Origin: Candidatus Aminicenantota bacterium
Lineage (GTDB): Bacteria > Acidobacteriota > Aminicenantia > Aminicenantales > Aminicenantaceae
DNA length: 45,019 nucleotides
NCBI GenBank assembly: GCA_016783445.1
Contig: JADHWO010000015.1
Span: forward strand, 1-45,019
Reading direction: 5' to 3'
Of this stretch, positions 1-9,090 are shown piece by piece (positions within the stretch are counted from its first letter, which is position 1; each line of letters opens with the position of its first letter). The position numbers and the translations under genes were made by a program. Under the pieces are notes generated by a model that was given only the letters and a program-made list of their open reading frames with translations, was not told where the DNA came from and searched no databases.

Positions 1-170
1 GAACCAAGAACAACCAGCACTCCTTCTACTTTTGACTGGATGACACTTTTAATGACAGTCTCAATTATTGTTTTTCCCCCAAAAGGAAGAAGAAGTTTGG
101 ATTTCCCCATCCTTTTGGATTCTCCCGCAGCTAATATCATTGCCCAGACCATCTTATGTCCTTTTATCAT
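1..170 (-). CDS. Molybdenum cofactor cytidylyltransferase / MobA-like NTP transferase (MocA-like), N-terminal part, runs off the left edge
   Basis: Reverse-strand reading from ATG at 170 gives MIKGHKMVWAMILAAGESKRMGKSKLLLPFGGKTIIETVIKSVIQSKVEGVLVVLG, the classic LAAGxSxRMGxxK nucleotidyltransferase N-terminus; overlaps the 3' end of xdhC. Confidence 0.75.
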   Translation of the reverse strand, partial: MIKGHKMVWAMILAAGESKRMGKSKLLLPFGGKTIIETVIKSVIQSKVEGVLVVLG

Positions 171-1236
171 TCTGGATTTGGCTGCGAACATTCACGAGCT
201 GAGCAGCAATGCTGACCGCAATCTCCTGCACGGTTTTTGAATTAATATCGATACCAATTGGAGCATAAACTCGGCCAAATTGTTGAGACGTTGCCCACCC
301 TTCTTCCAGGAATTTCTTTCTTATCAGCTCTATTTTACGACTACTCCCTATCATTCCAATGTAAGCTGCTTTAGAAGTTAAACATTGCCGGAGAACTGTG
401 GCGTCATGGTGGTGTCCGCGGGTTACAATGACCATATACGTATCAGGAGATACAGGGAAATCTTTAAGGGCTTTGTCAAAATTATTAACGATTATTAAAT
501 CAGCATCGGGGAGTCTTTCCTTATTCGCAAATTCATCCCTGTCATCTATTACAGTAACTTCAAAATTCAAGAGGCTTCCTAAATGGGCAACAGCCTGTCC
601 GATGTGGCCCGCTCCAGCAATCACAAGTTGAGGAAGAGGATAAATAGGCTCTAAAAAAAGAAAGTTATCTTTTGTCTTCTCTGGGAGTATATTCTCCTTT
701 ATTTTCAAGAGTCTGGCGCTACCTTTTGAAAGCACAGTTTTAATTTCTTCCTGAAAAAGGAAGAGATGTTTTTCCTGGTTACTCACTAATTTTCTGTTTT
801 TTTTTATCCAGTATCGAACAATAGATGTTCTATTTTTAGAAAGCTCGTTTATAAATGTAGCTAAGACACCTGATTGTCGTTTTATGAGGGACTGGCTCAG
901 GTTGTGGAACGTCTTTTTGTGCTCTTCAGGACAAGAGTCGATAAGAATCTTCACCTCTCCCCCACAAATGGCTCCTTCCTCCAAAGATATGTCAGCTTTA
1001 AGATTAAATTCAGAAAGAAGAGATGTTTTTTCTTCCAGAGCCTGAAGAGCTTTATTCTGTGCATTAGCTTCAAGCAAGCCTCCCCCCAGAGTTCCCTCGA
1101 TGAGCCCTTCTGAAGAAAACAAGGCTGATGCTCCGCACACCTGCGGGGTCGAGCCTTTCGTTTCAACGATTGTAGCCATAACAATGGGTTTTTTCTCTTT
1201 CAATCTATCGAAAAGATGAACATAGATGTTTTTCAT
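154..1236 (-). CDS. xdhC: XdhC/CoxI family protein (molybdenum hydroxylase maturation)
   Basis: 360 aa; ATIVETKGSTPQ..., GTLGGGLLEA, LVIAGAGHIGQAVAHLGSLLNFEVTVIDDRDEFAN, AYIGMIGSSRK and APIGIDI motifs of XdhC. Confidence 0.9.
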   Translation of the reverse strand: MKNIYVHLFDRLKEKKPIVMATIVETKGSTPQVCGASALFSSEGLIEGTLGGGLLEANAQNKALQALEEKTSLLSEFNLKADISLEEGAICGGEVKILIDSCPEEHKKTFHNLSQSLIKRQSGVLATFINELSKNRTSIVRYWIKKNRKLVSNQEKHLFLFQEEIKTVLSKGSARLLKIKENILPEKTKDNFLFLEPIYPLPQLVIAGAGHIGQAVAHLGSLLNFEVTVIDDRDEFANKERLPDADLIIVNNFDKALKDFPVSPDTYMVIVTRGHHHDATVLRQCLTSKAAYIGMIGSSRKIELIRKKFLEEGWATSQQFGRVYAPIGIDINSKTVQEIAVSIAAQLVNVRSQIQNDKRT

Positions 1237-1348
1237 TTTATCTGCATCTTAGATTTTTTATCTTTTTTTTTCAAGAATATACTCACTCCTGCATTTATTA
1301 GAAATAAAACTTCAATATGGGATTCTAAAATCAAGGATTTTATTTGAT

Positions 1349-1867
1349 TTAAACAGCTTTTTTGATCTCTTTAATCATCTGAGGAAAAATTTCACTGTTT
1401 TTTATATCAAACACTATAATATTGCTCTGATCAAGGACCTCAAGAAAATCTTTGAGGATGTTTATTCTTACAACAAGAAGATACTTAGTTAACGGCTTAA
1501 AAATCACCTGCTTAAGGGCTGGCCAAAAACCTTTTCCAGCCAATTCCAGAGGGCCGACTTCGTCCACGAAAAGAACATCAGAATCTCTGCCGCCAAGGAT
1601 TATTCTGTTAGCTTCGGTTTGGCTTTCAGGAATAAAAAAATACGAGCCGACTTTTTCCCATTGCTCCTTCCCTGTTCTGCGTATAAACGGAATCGACTTC
1701 TCTTCTATCAGATTAAATAAATCATAGCCAATAACCTTATGATCTTTTAAGACAACTTCACTTAAAAAACCGTCTATTTTGACTTTTTGCTTTTTTAATT
1801 CACAGGATAATTTTTTCAGGAGAGTGGTTTTTCCAGAATGGACAGGACCGGTTAAGATATAAATCAT
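1349..1867 (-). CDS. Nucleoside-triphosphatase, THEP1/NTPase_1-like
   Basis: 172 aa; Walker A GPVHSGKTTLLKKL, FLSEVV, Walker B-like VLFVDEVGPLEL. Confidence 0.75.
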   Translation of the reverse strand: MIYILTGPVHSGKTTLLKKLSCELKKQKVKIDGFLSEVVLKDHKVIGYDLFNLIEEKSIPFIRRTGKEQWEKVGSYFFIPESQTEANRIILGGRDSDVLFVDEVGPLELAGKGFWPALKQVIFKPLTKYLLVVRINILKDFLEVLDQSNIIVFDIKNSEIFPQMIKEIKKAV

Positions 1868-1906
1868 GAATAAAAAATAAATTAATACTTCGAATTAAAT
1901 ATTAGA

Positions 1907-3028
1907 CTATTTTTCCCAATGAATACTGTAACATTTGAGAGTCTGAAATCCGTCCTCGTTTTCCTCCATTGCGTACAGTTTATCTCCTTTCCAGACTCTA
2001 GGATCAGCCTTAAGAAGAATTTTTGTTATATACATACCTTCAGCATCAAAAACATCAATGTAAAATTCACCTTTCTCTTTCCCTTTCTCATATGTCCTCA
2101 CAAACATTCTTCCCTGCTCATCAAGGAGAAAATTCTGATAAGCTGGATAATAATTTGGGAATTCTATCCTGTCTTTAACTGGAGCGGCTGCAGACGGAAG
2201 GCTATCAAAAAATTCTTTTTTATCTTCTTCAGTAACTTTAACCGGGTCATACTTTTTTAAAATTCTTTTTATTAATTCCCCCTCTGAATTTACAACCGTA
2301 ATTTCATACTCCTCAGGGTTGCTATAAAGAATTACATCGTTTTTACCCAATTGATAAAAAATGACGATTCGAAATGGATTAATTTTTCCCTGCAAAAGAC
2401 TAGTATTGTCCATTGAAGCAAAAGTAAAGAGTGGCTTGAGCTCGCTATCATATTTTATACAATCCCGCGTTAGCTTGTTTCCGGCAGGAACAACCTGTTG
2501 GCCGATAATATTTCCCTGAGAATCAAAAAAGATAAGGGCTAAACCAAGAGCCTTGGCTGTGGATAAATTTTTCAAGAACTTTCCCTCAGTAGTAAAAAAT
2601 GCTATCCTCGCATTAAGAGGATCTTCAACCACTAGCTCACCTTTGTTAGAAAATTGAATTAAAATTGGCAAGCTAAATTCCCCTGGGCCTTGACCTTGTT
2701 TCCCGAATTCTCTTATAAACTTACCTTCACGGTCAAAAACTTTAACCTTTTTTTCCTCTCCGTCAAGCATATAAATATTACCATCATCATCTACAACAAC
2801 AGAAGAAATCGCTGAAAACATTTCCTCATCTGCTTCTCCTTCTCCGATAGTTAGTTCCTCCTTGAGGATCATCTTGGTCAGCGCGCCTTTTGGAGGAGCA
2901 GGATTTTTCGGGTTTTCTATAACTTGAACTCCATTAACAGTTTTAACTTTAATTTTATCTGCTCCTACTGCATAAGAAATGAAGAAAATAAGAACAAAAA
3001 TTAAAGTCACATATAATACTCTTTTCAT
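1907..3028 (-). CDS. Secreted 6-bladed beta-propeller (NHL-like) protein
   Basis: 373 aa with N-terminal signal/TM segment; repeated DDDGNIYMLDGEEKKVKVFDREGKFIREFGKQGQGPGEF-type blades. Confidence 0.7.
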   Translation of the reverse strand: MKRVLYVTLIFVLIFFISYAVGADKIKVKTVNGVQVIENPKNPAPPKGALTKMILKEELTIGEGEADEEMFSAISSVVVDDDGNIYMLDGEEKKVKVFDREGKFIREFGKQGQGPGEFSLPILIQFSNKGELVVEDPLNARIAFFTTEGKFLKNLSTAKALGLALIFFDSQGNIIGQQVVPAGNKLTRDCIKYDSELKPLFTFASMDNTSLLQGKINPFRIVIFYQLGKNDVILYSNPEEYEITVVNSEGELIKRILKKYDPVKVTEEDKKEFFDSLPSAAAPVKDRIEFPNYYPAYQNFLLDEQGRMFVRTYEKGKEKGEFYIDVFDAEGMYITKILLKADPRVWKGDKLYAMEENEDGFQTLKCYSIHWEK

Positions 3029-3366
3029 AGGCTTTCTCCTTTATTTATCCTATTCAAGACAATGAGCCATATTTATCTATTTTAACCTATATTCAATTTA
3101 TTTTATAGGCTGTAAGACCTGTTGTAAAGCTTATAAAGCGGAATAAGGTCTAGAAAATTATTCATACACATTAAGTATTTATAATCTGAGTTTGAACCAT
3201 AGTTGATTGTTTTATTATATATACTATTTTTTATGTAACTTTATTCAAAAATTATAACGGTGAGTGAAAGGTTTGAGTTGAAGATTTAAAGGTTGAAGGC
3301 TCACACCTGAACGAAAACAACTGGAGTAGGACAGATAGAATCAACAAACATTTATGTAAACACGAG

Positions 3367-4971
3367 TTAAAACACTGATTTGATTTCTACAATTCTTTTT
3401 TCAATTTTGTAATCAAGCACCTTGAACTTTTCCAGCCATTCCATCAGTAAAAGCTCCAGAGGCAGGCCAGTGTCTTTCAGGTCAGCCACAGGAAATCCAA
3501 AGTACTTATCCTCTGCATGCTCAACCAGGTAATTATTGCTGACAATCGTATAAACTTTTTTAGGACAGAGAATTTTCCCCTCTTTCTCTAATACTTCTCC
3601 GTTAACTTCAATATAGTTGACTCTCTCCCCAAATCGTTTGACTCCCTTAGGATAATATCTGTATTTAAGACCCGAAATTTGAAGTCTATCCCATCCCCTT
3701 TCCACATCATACTCAAGTACATCCTTAAGCTGATGGCCGGTAAGCTTGAATAAGACCAGAGTGTTATGAAAGGGGGAGACATCAAATACATCAGTTTTAG
3801 CTATGGGGCCAGCTTTAATATCTGACCTGATTGCCCCGGTATTGTGCAGGCCGATTTGAGCTCCTGTTTTCCATCGCATAACATCAGTTATCCAATTTCC
3901 AAGCGTACTTTCGATTTGCCCGGTTCCATTTGAATATTGACCTATAGTCTGGTCTACTTTGGCCTCTCCTATAACTTTAGCGTATTCTGTGCCGACCGAC
4001 TTTTCAACTTCTTTAACCAGAGCAACAACTTGAGCAGACGGTTTTAATTTAATGTCTGCCCACAGCCATATTAACTCCTCCTCATAATTCACAATTTTGT
4101 CATTTTCCACTTCTATTTTTAAATATCCCAGGGTTCTTTGATGCCCGACGGTTGATTTAACCAATACGCCATTAACTTCTGCAAACCGTCCATCCTCGGC
4201 AGCTGCTAAAACTATATCAATGCCTTGGACATTTTTAGCAATTCTTACCGCCTCTTCAAACCAGCCGTGGGCCAATACAACGATTAAATCGGTCTGTTTA
4301 TCCAATACAGGAATATACGAATTGAGAGTATGGACAACTGGCAGCACATTCAGACCTTTAATACTTTCTTTGTTAACCTCAGACAGGAAATTCTCTTCCA
4401 TTACTGCTATGACTCCAACTTTTAAATCTCCTATATTAAAGATGTGGTAAGGTTCAGCCGAAAAAAGTTTGCTACTTTTTTTATAGACAATGTTGGACAT
4501 AACTGTAGGAAAGTTTGCTAATTTCGCCAGCTCCAAAGTGTTGTGTTGCCCTCTGTCAAAATCATGGTTTCCATAGCACCAAACATCGTAGCCAAGCCTG
4601 TTCAAAAATTCTATCATTGCCCCGCCAAACACACCTCGATATTCTATTTCTGCAGCAAGTGTACCTGTCATAACATCCCCAACTTCAATCAATAGGACAT
4701 TTTTTTCTCTGGCTCTAATCTTGTTTATGTAATGGCTGGCTGCCTCCATCCCGCCCACTAATCTTTCAGTATTATTGTGCTTGATAACGTGAGGTTTGTA
4801 AGTGCCATGGGTATCGTTTGAGTGAACAAACACAATCGTTTCCGGAAACAGTGGGGAAGTCAGAACAAAAATCAAATTTATTATCAATACCAAGGGGGAA
4901 GCTTTCTTCAATAAAAAAACTTCCTTTTTACCAACTCGCTTTTTCTTCTTAAACATGGATTTTTTATTCAT
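3367..4971 (-). CDS. 5'-nucleotidase / bifunctional metallophosphatase, secreted
   Basis: 534 aa; VHSNDTHGTYKP, YGNHDFDRGQ, VVLAHGWFEE and C-terminal 5'-nucleotidase domain (LGNWITDVMRWKTGAQIGLHNTGAIRSDIKAG). Confidence 0.85.
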   Translation of the reverse strand: MNKKSMFKKKKRVGKKEVFLLKKASPLVLIINLIFVLTSPLFPETIVFVHSNDTHGTYKPHVIKHNNTERLVGGMEAASHYINKIRAREKNVLLIEVGDVMTGTLAAEIEYRGVFGGAMIEFLNRLGYDVWCYGNHDFDRGQHNTLELAKLANFPTVMSNIVYKKSSKLFSAEPYHIFNIGDLKVGVIAVMEENFLSEVNKESIKGLNVLPVVHTLNSYIPVLDKQTDLIVVLAHGWFEEAVRIAKNVQGIDIVLAAAEDGRFAEVNGVLVKSTVGHQRTLGYLKIEVENDKIVNYEEELIWLWADIKLKPSAQVVALVKEVEKSVGTEYAKVIGEAKVDQTIGQYSNGTGQIESTLGNWITDVMRWKTGAQIGLHNTGAIRSDIKAGPIAKTDVFDVSPFHNTLVLFKLTGHQLKDVLEYDVERGWDRLQISGLKYRYYPKGVKRFGERVNYIEVNGEVLEKEGKILCPKKVYTIVSNNYLVEHAEDKYFGFPVADLKDTGLPLELLLMEWLEKFKVLDYKIEKRIVEIKSVF

Positions 4972-5156
4972 GTAAACATATTTCCCAAAATTACCTTTTT
5001 ATGTCTAAAACGACTGAAGAATTTATTTTTTTACCTGTTATTTCGTACTAAAAAAAGCTTATAGCATAAGAAAAACCTGATGTCAAAAGCCAGGGATTAA
5101 AAGTCAGGATTTTCACAAATCAGGGCAGAATGGCAAACTATTTATGTCTTAAAAGA

Positions 5157-5462
5157 TTACCTTCTAAATTGGTTGGATCCCCCTCGCTTATCAAACCTGG
5201 ATTCCATTTTTCTTGCTCTATTAACCTTAAGCTTCCTGTCTTTTATTTCATATCCATCCAATGTATCTATCGCTTTTTGGACCTGCTCATCAGTCTCTAA
5301 TTCTGCAAATCCAAAACCTTTTGACCTGCCGGTAAACTTATCTCTAATAACCTTTATCTCTTTTACTTCCAGCTCTTTCTCTTCCAGCAGCTTTTGAAGA
5401 TCATCTTCGGTCACTCCATATTCCAAATTCCCAATATAAATCTTTTTTTCTTCTTCCATCAT
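5157..5462 (-). CDS. RNA-binding protein with single RRM domain
   Basis: 101 aa; RNP2 IYIGNL and RNP1 KGFGFAEL motifs. Confidence 0.9.
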   Translation of the reverse strand: MMEEEKKIYIGNLEYGVTEDDLQKLLEEKELEVKEIKVIRDKFTGRSKGFGFAELETDEQVQKAIDTLDGYEIKDRKLKVNRARKMESRFDKRGGSNQFRR

Positions 5463-5744
5463 TACTCCTTAAAAAAATTACTTTTTAAAACAATCCTGCA
5501 GCATTCTTTCTTTATTACATTCTCTCTCCTTATAAAATTATTTTGCATAGTATTATCTTTATTGAAGTCTACTTAGGATTTTTCCCCTTTTCACTAAACT
5601 TTAAATCTAATTGACACTTTAAATACTTTTATTTCTCCTCATCTTTGTAAATAATTATACTGTATTTCTTAAATAATGCAAGAATAAAAAAGGACAACAC
5701 AATTGAGTGATTAGTGGAAGCATCTTTTTTTCCGTGCTGGATTA

Positions 5745-5935
5745 ATAAGGGTATTTGGGGATGGATGAAGCGACTTTGAAGATTTAGCCTTCCTGAATCG
5801 CTTTTTGAGGGAATCCGGCAAAGCCGGACACCGAGTATGTTTGAGTGCAGCGAGTTACGCAGGTGCCGAAAAGAGCGATAAAGGAATGGCGTTAAAAATC
5901 TGAACGGAAGCTCAGACATTCCCAAATACCCTTAT
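5745..5935. repeat. Dispersed ~190-nt repeat, copy 1, bounded by inverted arms
   Basis: Arms ataagggtatttggg (5745-5759) and cccaaatacccttat (5921-5935) are perfect complements; interior nearly identical to 8863-9046. Confidence 0.85.
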
Positions 5936-6078
5936 AATGTGATTGATCCGTCTTTCATCACGGTAAAAAAGTAACTTATATGATTACTGGAGTCCTTGAC
6001 AAATTGTCTTTTATAATTAAATATCAAAATAACAACAATAAGATATATATCCTTCAAAAAACTTGAGGAGGTTTGTTG

Positions 6079-7035
6079 ATGAAAAACTGTCTGGTTATTG
6101 GAGCTGGACCTATAGGCAGTATTCTTGGTGCCCATCTTTTAAAAGAAGGAATAGATGTCACTCTTGTAGATATCTTAAAAGAACGTCTACGCAGCATGGA
6201 AAAGAAAGGACTTACGGTTAAGGATCCAAGAAACCAGATTGTTGGAGATTTTATCGAATTTCCTAAAAAATTCCTCTTTTCTCCAAAAGAAATAAAAGAT
6301 AAGCCCGACGTAGTATTTATTTGTATCAAGACATATTATCTTACGGATGTTATCACTGAAGTTTCACAAGCAATCTCAACTCCTCCCAAGGTTGTGGTTT
6401 TCCAGAATGGACTTGATAATGAAGAGCATGCAGCAAAAGTTTTCGGAAAAGAAAACGTTCTGAGGTGCATAATCAATTATGCAGGAGCGATGACTTCGGA
6501 CACAGAAGTGGAAATAGCCTTCTTTAACCGGCCTAATTACATCGGAGTTCTGGAAAGTGGAAATATTCCCCTGGCAAAAAAAATTGCAGAAATTCTCACT
6601 GGGGCAGGTCTTGAAACAGAATATACAGATGAGATAAAAAAATACGAATGGGAAAAAGCCATTTTAAACGCATGTCTGGCATCAGTTTCAACAGTAACAG
6701 GACTCACAATGAAAGAAGTTATGGATTCTACTCCCCTAAGAAAGATTGTAGAAAAACTTCTTCTTGAAGGAATAAAAGTTGCGGAAGGAACCGGGATCAA
6801 ATTTCCAGATAATTTTTATGACCTGGGCCTATCCTATTTAAGTAAAGGTGGTTACCATAAACCCTCCATGCTGGTTGACATAGAAAAAGGAGGAAAGACA
6901 GAAATTGACTTTCTCAATGGAAAAATTGTTGAATACGGAGAAAAGCTAAAGATTCCAGTCCCCTTCAACTGGACAGTCACCGCAATCATAAAAGGTCTTG
7001 AACAAAAAAAGAACCGCAAAAATAAAAAACTCTAA
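6079..7035 (+). CDS. panE: 2-dehydropantoate 2-reductase family protein (ketopantoate reductase)
   Basis: MKNCLVIGAGPIGSILGAHLLKEG Rossmann motif, VFQNGLDNEE, central KYEWEKAILNACLA, NGKIVEYGEKLKIPVPFN; AGGAGG upstream of ATG at 6079. Confidence 0.82.
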   Translation: MKNCLVIGAGPIGSILGAHLLKEGIDVTLVDILKERLRSMEKKGLTVKDPRNQIVGDFIEFPKKFLFSPKEIKDKPDVVFICIKTYYLTDVITEVSQAISTPPKVVVFQNGLDNEEHAAKVFGKENVLRCIINYAGAMTSDTEVEIAFFNRPNYIGVLESGNIPLAKKIAEILTGAGLETEYTDEIKKYEWEKAILNACLASVSTVTGLTMKEVMDSTPLRKIVEKLLLEGIKVAEGTGIKFPDNFYDLGLSYLSKGGYHKPSMLVDIEKGGKTEIDFLNGKIVEYGEKLKIPVPFNWTVTAIIKGLEQKKNRKNKKL

Positions 7036-7119
7036 AAAAGAACTTCCCTCTCTTCCTAATTTAAATAACCTGGATGATTTAAGAAGCTGGGCACGAAGAG
7101 TAGTTAAAAGTGTCAGAAG

Positions 7120-7281
7120 CTAAAAAAAATACTTTGCGCTCTGATTGGAAAAAAGTTGTTCTTGAAGGGCCTTTTGTAAATTAGGAGTACCCGCAATGTA
7201 AATAATATTCTTTTCCTCATCAAGAAGCTGGATGGCTCCTTCTGATTCAGGAACCTGGCTTACAGCTTCAGGAACAAACTC
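7120..7281 (-). pseudogene. Fragment resembling a GIY-YIG/UvrC-N-like small domain, no start codon
   Basis: In-frame EFVPEAVSQVPESEGAIQLLDEEKNIIYIAGTPNLQKALQEQLFSNQSAKYFF*, immediately preceded by an in-frame TAA and with no ATG. Confidence 0.4.
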
Positions 7282-7399
7282 TTAATATAGGTTAATAACG
7301 TAGAAAACTTTTGATTATTTGGAAAGAGGGATCTGAGAGCTGCTACATTCAAGTCCTGTATTTAACAACTCTTATTACATCTGAAATAATTTGGCTTTA

Positions 7400-8113
7400 T
7401 TAAAAGACAAAAGAAACGCCAATATGTCCGGTTAAAAGATCAGTTCTCGACAGGTTAGAATCATACAAGACCCGGTCATTTTCCAGACGAATCGCACCTT
7501 CTATCAGGTACTCAGCTCTCCCGCCCTTCAGGTAGCAAATTCCTATGTCAATATAAACCGCAAGGGGACCTTTTTTCCTACTTCCTTTATTTCTATACGC
7601 TTGGATCATCAAGCCGCCGCCTGCTCCATAACTAAAGGCAAAATCATTTAAAATATTGGAGCTGAGTACAGAATCATAGCCAATTTCGTTCTGGCTGCTG
7701 ACGCCTGTGTTGGTCGTTAAATAATTAAATCCTATCAATCCATCAAGATAAGGACGAAGTTTCCCTTCTGGAGGCTGGACACGAAATAAAAAATGACACA
7801 TAAAGATGCTGTTTATGGTTGTAACATCAACCAAAACATCCGGGACTGTTGTACTAAAAGGCTCTTCCCGCGTTTCACTTCCATAAACCAGATAACCTAA
7901 TGAAACTCCCACTAAAAAGGGAGACCTGGGAAAATTAAATGCGAAATGCCCTGTACCACTAATTCCAATTTTATCAACAATATCTTTGAATTCATTTTGC
8001 GGAAAGCCAAGGCTAAAATTAGCGCTGACTTGAAACGGTGCTCGCGCATAAACCAACGATGTGAAAAATAAAACTATAAAACATATGGCTCCAAATGATT
8101 TGATCTTATCCAT
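7400..8113 (-). CDS. Exported protein, outer-membrane beta-barrel-like
   Basis: ATG at 8113 gives MDKIKSFGAICFIVLFFTSLVYARAPFQVSANFSLGFP...; signal peptide, alternating hydrophobic strands, terminal HIGVSFVF aromatic end. Confidence 0.5.
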   Translation of the reverse strand: MDKIKSFGAICFIVLFFTSLVYARAPFQVSANFSLGFPQNEFKDIVDKIGISGTGHFAFNFPRSPFLVGVSLGYLVYGSETREEPFSTTVPDVLVDVTTINSIFMCHFLFRVQPPEGKLRPYLDGLIGFNYLTTNTGVSSQNEIGYDSVLSSNILNDFAFSYGAGGGLMIQAYRNKGSRKKGPLAVYIDIGICYLKGGRAEYLIEGAIRLENDRVLYDSNLSRTDLLTGHIGVSFVF

Positions 8114-8380
8114 GTTATTCTTCCTCCTTTTTAAATGATTTATCCCTATCTGGTTCCTGTTAACGATAAATTTTACCATGGCGGTCTTTGTGGGAAAACA
8201 AAAGAGCAATCTTTATGCCAATTCATATCAGGCATAAACAAAGATTTCTCTCTATTTTCTGTCCTCTATAATGGTCAGGTGTAACAAAAAAAGTAGCAAA
8301 AAAAGAGAAATATAGAGAAAGGATTGGCGAATGGAAATAAAAAAAAATGAGGGAAAAATATGGAAACAGGCTATTTTATC

Positions 8381-8803
8381 TCAGGATTTAGATATATTGC
8401 TTAGGGCTTTATCTAATAATGCTATAGAGCTTTTACAATCTTCTGGATAGACCGCCATCCCAATGGACACAACTCCCCAGTTATGTTTCCGGGCAAGCTT
8501 ATTAATCCTCTGTTTAACAGAATCAGCCCCTTCTCTACCTGTTTGAGGAAGTATAATAAAATACCTCCTCCAAAAAGGACCCAGCATCTTGTCATAACCG
8601 CGCAAAAATTTTTCCATTAAATGAAACGAAATGACCTTGCCCGGCATTACTCTGCTTAAACCCCGGGGAACTGAGTGGCTGACCTCTACTGCAAGGACAC
8701 TAAAAAAATAATCAAACCTTTCTGAACGGCTTATTTCCTCCTTGATTATACTAATCTCTATTCCATACTTCTTTTTTTTAATTTTGTTCTCTAATTTGAA
8801 CAT
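8381..8803 (-). CDS. Degenerate GGDEF-like domain protein
   Basis: 140 aa; RRYFIILPQTGREGADSVKQRINKLARKHNWGVVSIGMAVYPEDCKSSIALLDKAL resembles the second half of a GGDEF domain, but the GG[DE]EF signature is absent. Confidence 0.5.
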   Translation of the reverse strand: MFKLENKIKKKKYGIEISIIKEEISRSERFDYFFSVLAVEVSHSVPRGLSRVMPGKVISFHLMEKFLRGYDKMLGPFWRRYFIILPQTGREGADSVKQRINKLARKHNWGVVSIGMAVYPEDCKSSIALLDKALSNISKS

Positions 8804-8862
8804 TAAAGCTGCCTTTATTTTATTCCTCTAATAATAGCGGCTCTTCTCCCTTTTGTATAGGT

Positions 8863-9046
8863 AAAATACACGGAAATGGATGAAGCGACCTTGAGGATTT
8901 AGCCTTTCTGAATCGCTATTTGAGGGAATCCGGCAAAGCCGGACACCGAGTATGTTTGAGCGCAGCGAGTTACGCAGGTGCCGAAAAGAGCGGTGAAGGA
9001 ATGGCGTTAAAAATCTGAAGGGAGCAGAGCCATTTCTGTGTATTTT
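8863..9046. repeat. Dispersed ~190-nt repeat, copy 2, bounded by inverted arms of different sequence
   Basis: Arms aaaatacacggaaatgg (8863-8879) and ccatttctgtgtatttt (9030-9046) complement except one G-T pair; interior matches 5760-5920. Confidence 0.85.
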
Positions 9047-9090
9047 TCTCATATTCCAATCCACGCAAATGGGATAGGAGCTATAATAAC

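Noticed and set aside
5629-5925. 98-aa minus ORF (FRFLTPFLYRSFRHLRNSLHSNILGVRLCRIPSKSDS) also present at 8828-9064
   Set aside because: The similarity between the two ORFs is explained by the dispersed DNA repeat; different ends, no RBS or domain support. Reported as a repeat instead.
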